Source of the DNA: an uncultured Clostridia bacterium
GTDB taxonomy: Bacteria > Bacillota > Clostridia > TANB77 > CAG-508
Assembly (NCBI GenBank): GCA_947632745.1
Contig: CANRQH010000077.1
Location: 1 to 6,229 of the forward strand
Direction of reading: 5' to 3'
Length of the DNA stretch: 6,229 nucleotides
Shown: positions 5,615 through 6,229 of the stretch, one piece after another
Numbering within the stretch: position 1 is the stretch's first letter
Layout: every line of letters begins with the position of its first letter
Translations under genes and position numbers: made by a program
Notes under the pieces: model-generated
What the model saw: only the letters and a program-made list of their open reading frames with translations
Told to the model about the DNA's origin: nothing
Databases searched by the model: none

Positions 5615-5788
5615 ATGTCTAGGAACAGTAAGTTAATGTCTGAGAATTTAAAAGAGGAAATTGCAAAAGAGTTAGGTGTATATGATCAGGTAAAACAAGA
5701 CGGAGGAAGCTGGGCAAATGTATCTTCTAAAACATGCGGAAATATAGTAAGTAAAGCTATTGAAATAGCGAATAGAAGTGTAGAATAG
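5615..5788 (+). CDS. Small acid-soluble spore protein, alpha/beta type
   Basis: It coats and protects DNA in the dormant spore and is degraded at germination by the protease GPR. The 57 residues match the alpha/beta family (about 55-70). KEEIAKELGV (13-22) contains the GPR recognition region (Glu-Ile-Ala). The DNA-binding half shows GGSWANVSSKTCGNIVSKAIEIA, a variant of the usual G(D/N)LTS+xxGxxGGxMVK+xIxxAE pattern. The Trp33, Cys41 and missing GG are unusual but are in line with divergent clostridial members. The start is ATG 5615 after AGGGGG (5601-5606), spaced 8 bases. It follows ypeB by 117 bases and ends at a strong terminator. Expression in the forespore under sigma-G is expected from the family, but I could not find a convincing -35/-10. 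Confidence 0.88.
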   Translation: MSRNSKLMSENLKEEIAKELGVYDQVKQDGGSWANVSSKTCGNIVSKAIEIANRSVE

Positions 5789-5831
5789 TTATTTTTATTT
5801 TCGGATGGTAACAATATTTTATAATTAGAAA

Positions 5832-5884
5832 ATCTCCAATGGAACAGACACTAAAAAAGTGTTTTCCATTGGGGATATTTTTTT
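5832..5884 (+). terminator. Intrinsic terminator after the SASP gene
   Basis: A 13-bp stem with one U-G pair (5832-5844 with 5864-5876, arms ATCTCCAATGGAA and TTCCATTGGGGAT) encloses a loop that itself can form a small ACAC/GTGT hairpin. After one A come seven Ts (5878-5884). Confidence 0.85.
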
Positions 5885-5894
5885 ATAAAAATAC

Positions 5895-5923
5895 TTGCTA
5901 AAGAAAAATGCAAATGGTATAAT
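5895..5923 (+). promoter_or_regulatory. Sigma-A promoter with extended -10 for the prepilin-like gene
   Basis: TTGCTA (5895-5900), 17 bases, then TATAAT (5918-5923) preceded by TGG. This is the same arrangement as the promoter at 2295-2323. It points to a start near 5930 and a leader of about 150 bases. Confidence 0.65.
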
Positions 5924-5929
5924 CATATT

Positions 5930-6080
5930 GAAAAAGTATGAACAAAATATAAGAAAAAGTACATTGAAAACCAAATATTCTACAAAAAAAGCCTATAAAA
6001 ATACTCTTTTTTATATTATGTTTGTATTTTGAAAAAATAAAAAAACGAAAAAAATCGTTTTAAAAAAAAGGGGGAAAAAG
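5930..6080 (+). other. Long AT-rich leader with a small hairpin before the ribosome site
   Basis: No gene or known riboswitch is seen here. AAAACGA (6042-6048) pairs with TCGTTTT (6055-6061) around six As. It ends 6 bases before the ribosome site AAGGGGG (6068-6074), so it may affect translation rather than terminate, as no T-run follows. Confidence 0.35.
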
Positions 6081-6212
6081 ATGAAAGGAACATTTAAGAA
6101 AAAAGTTTACAAAGAGAACAAAGGTATAACGTTAATAGCGTTAGTCGTTACGATAGTACTAAATTGCTCGTGCCTCGCAATGGAACAAATGAATAAATTT
6201 GAAAAAATATAG
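6081..6212 (+). pseudogene. Prepilin-like N-terminus, truncated or remodelled after 26 residues
   Basis: The ATG at 6081 has AAGGGGG 6 bases before it and its own promoter. The product begins MKGTFKKKVYKENKGITLIALVVTIV, the basic leader, prepilin cleavage Gly and hydrophobic start typical of the many type IV pilin-like proteins of Clostridia. Relatives continue with more hydrophobic residues (VLLILAGV-like) and a long exported domain. Here the frame changes abruptly to LNCSCLAMEQMNKFEKI and stops, giving 43 residues in total. The two other frames after the junction also end quickly and do not look like pilin, so a single indel does not repair it. The DNA from about 6163 to 6183 is GC-richer than its surroundings. 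A promoter for the next gene overlaps the end. It is best read as a deletion or recombination remnant; a real short peptide or an assembly join cannot be excluded. Confidence 0.6.
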
Positions 6213-6227
6213 AATCTCTTGTATAAT
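6199..6227 (+). promoter_or_regulatory. Sigma-A promoter at the window edge
   Basis: TTGAAA (6199-6204), 17 bases, then TATAAT (6222-6227), overlapping the end of the prepilin-like frame. It should drive a gene beyond the window. Confidence 0.6.
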
Positions 6228-6229
6228 AT

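Noticed and set aside
5837..6187. 10-bp direct repeat CAATGGAACA (5837-5846 and 6178-6187)
   Set aside because: Ten-base matches are expected by chance in a window this size, and one copy is part of the SASP terminator.

Overview
The window comes from a low-GC, endospore-forming Firmicute, most likely one of the Clostridia. The evidence is AT-rich DNA with AGA as the main Arg codon, strong GGAGG-type ribosome sites, the gene order dnaX-ybaB-recR, and two spore genes (ypeB and an alpha/beta-type SASP). A gut clostridial origin is only an inference.

Layout. Positions 1-1113 hold the 3' two-thirds of dnaX (clamp-loader tau/gamma subunit), followed by ybaB (1186-1530) and recR (1645-2245). This is the classic replication/recombination-repair cluster. 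recR is split by one extra base (C1708) at the invariant Gly of its helix-hairpin-helix. Its Shine-Dalgarno is separated from the ATG by a perfect 13-bp hairpin. Positions 2246-2395 are dense with signals: a 51-nt inverted repeat, a good sigma-A promoter, a 22-bp palindrome followed by T7, and an inverted pair of Spo0A-box-like sequences. They precede an unrecognised 107-aa gene (2396-2719) that is clearly richer in GC than its surroundings. That gene ends in a 17-bp GC-rich hairpin (2744-2781). Convergent to it is an MGDG-synthase/UgtP-type lipid glycosyltransferase on the minus strand (3918-2787). It is also split by one extra base, at the invariant Gly of its PIPGQEE motif. Next come the plus-strand spore genes ypeB (4148-5497) and a SASP (5615-5788) with a good terminator, then a promoter with a long leader. 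The last gene is a 43-aa prepilin-like open frame (6081-6212) that loses family resemblance halfway. Another promoter sits at the very end.

Most interesting signal. Both broken genes are repaired by skipping one C immediately before a GGN glycine codon, so both breaks fall on an in-frame CGG codon (CGG-A-CA in recR, CGG-T-CA in the glycosyltransferase). I scanned all the genes and found no other in-frame CGG. Neither extra C extends a homopolymer. This could be coincidental sequencing or assembly error, or two real mutations. It also fits +1 recoding at an unassigned or very slow CGG codon, which would be a new type of programmed frameshift. Raw-read support, orthologues of other genes in the same genome, and the tRNA-Arg set would decide.

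How the parts relate. DnaX, YbaB and RecR serve chromosome replication and recombinational repair. The glycosyltransferase serves glycolipid or lipoteichoic-acid anchor synthesis. YpeB and the SASP serve spore cortex lysis at germination and spore DNA protection. The Spo0A-like boxes upstream of the 107-aa gene suggest it may be tied to the sporulation switch, but its function is unknown.
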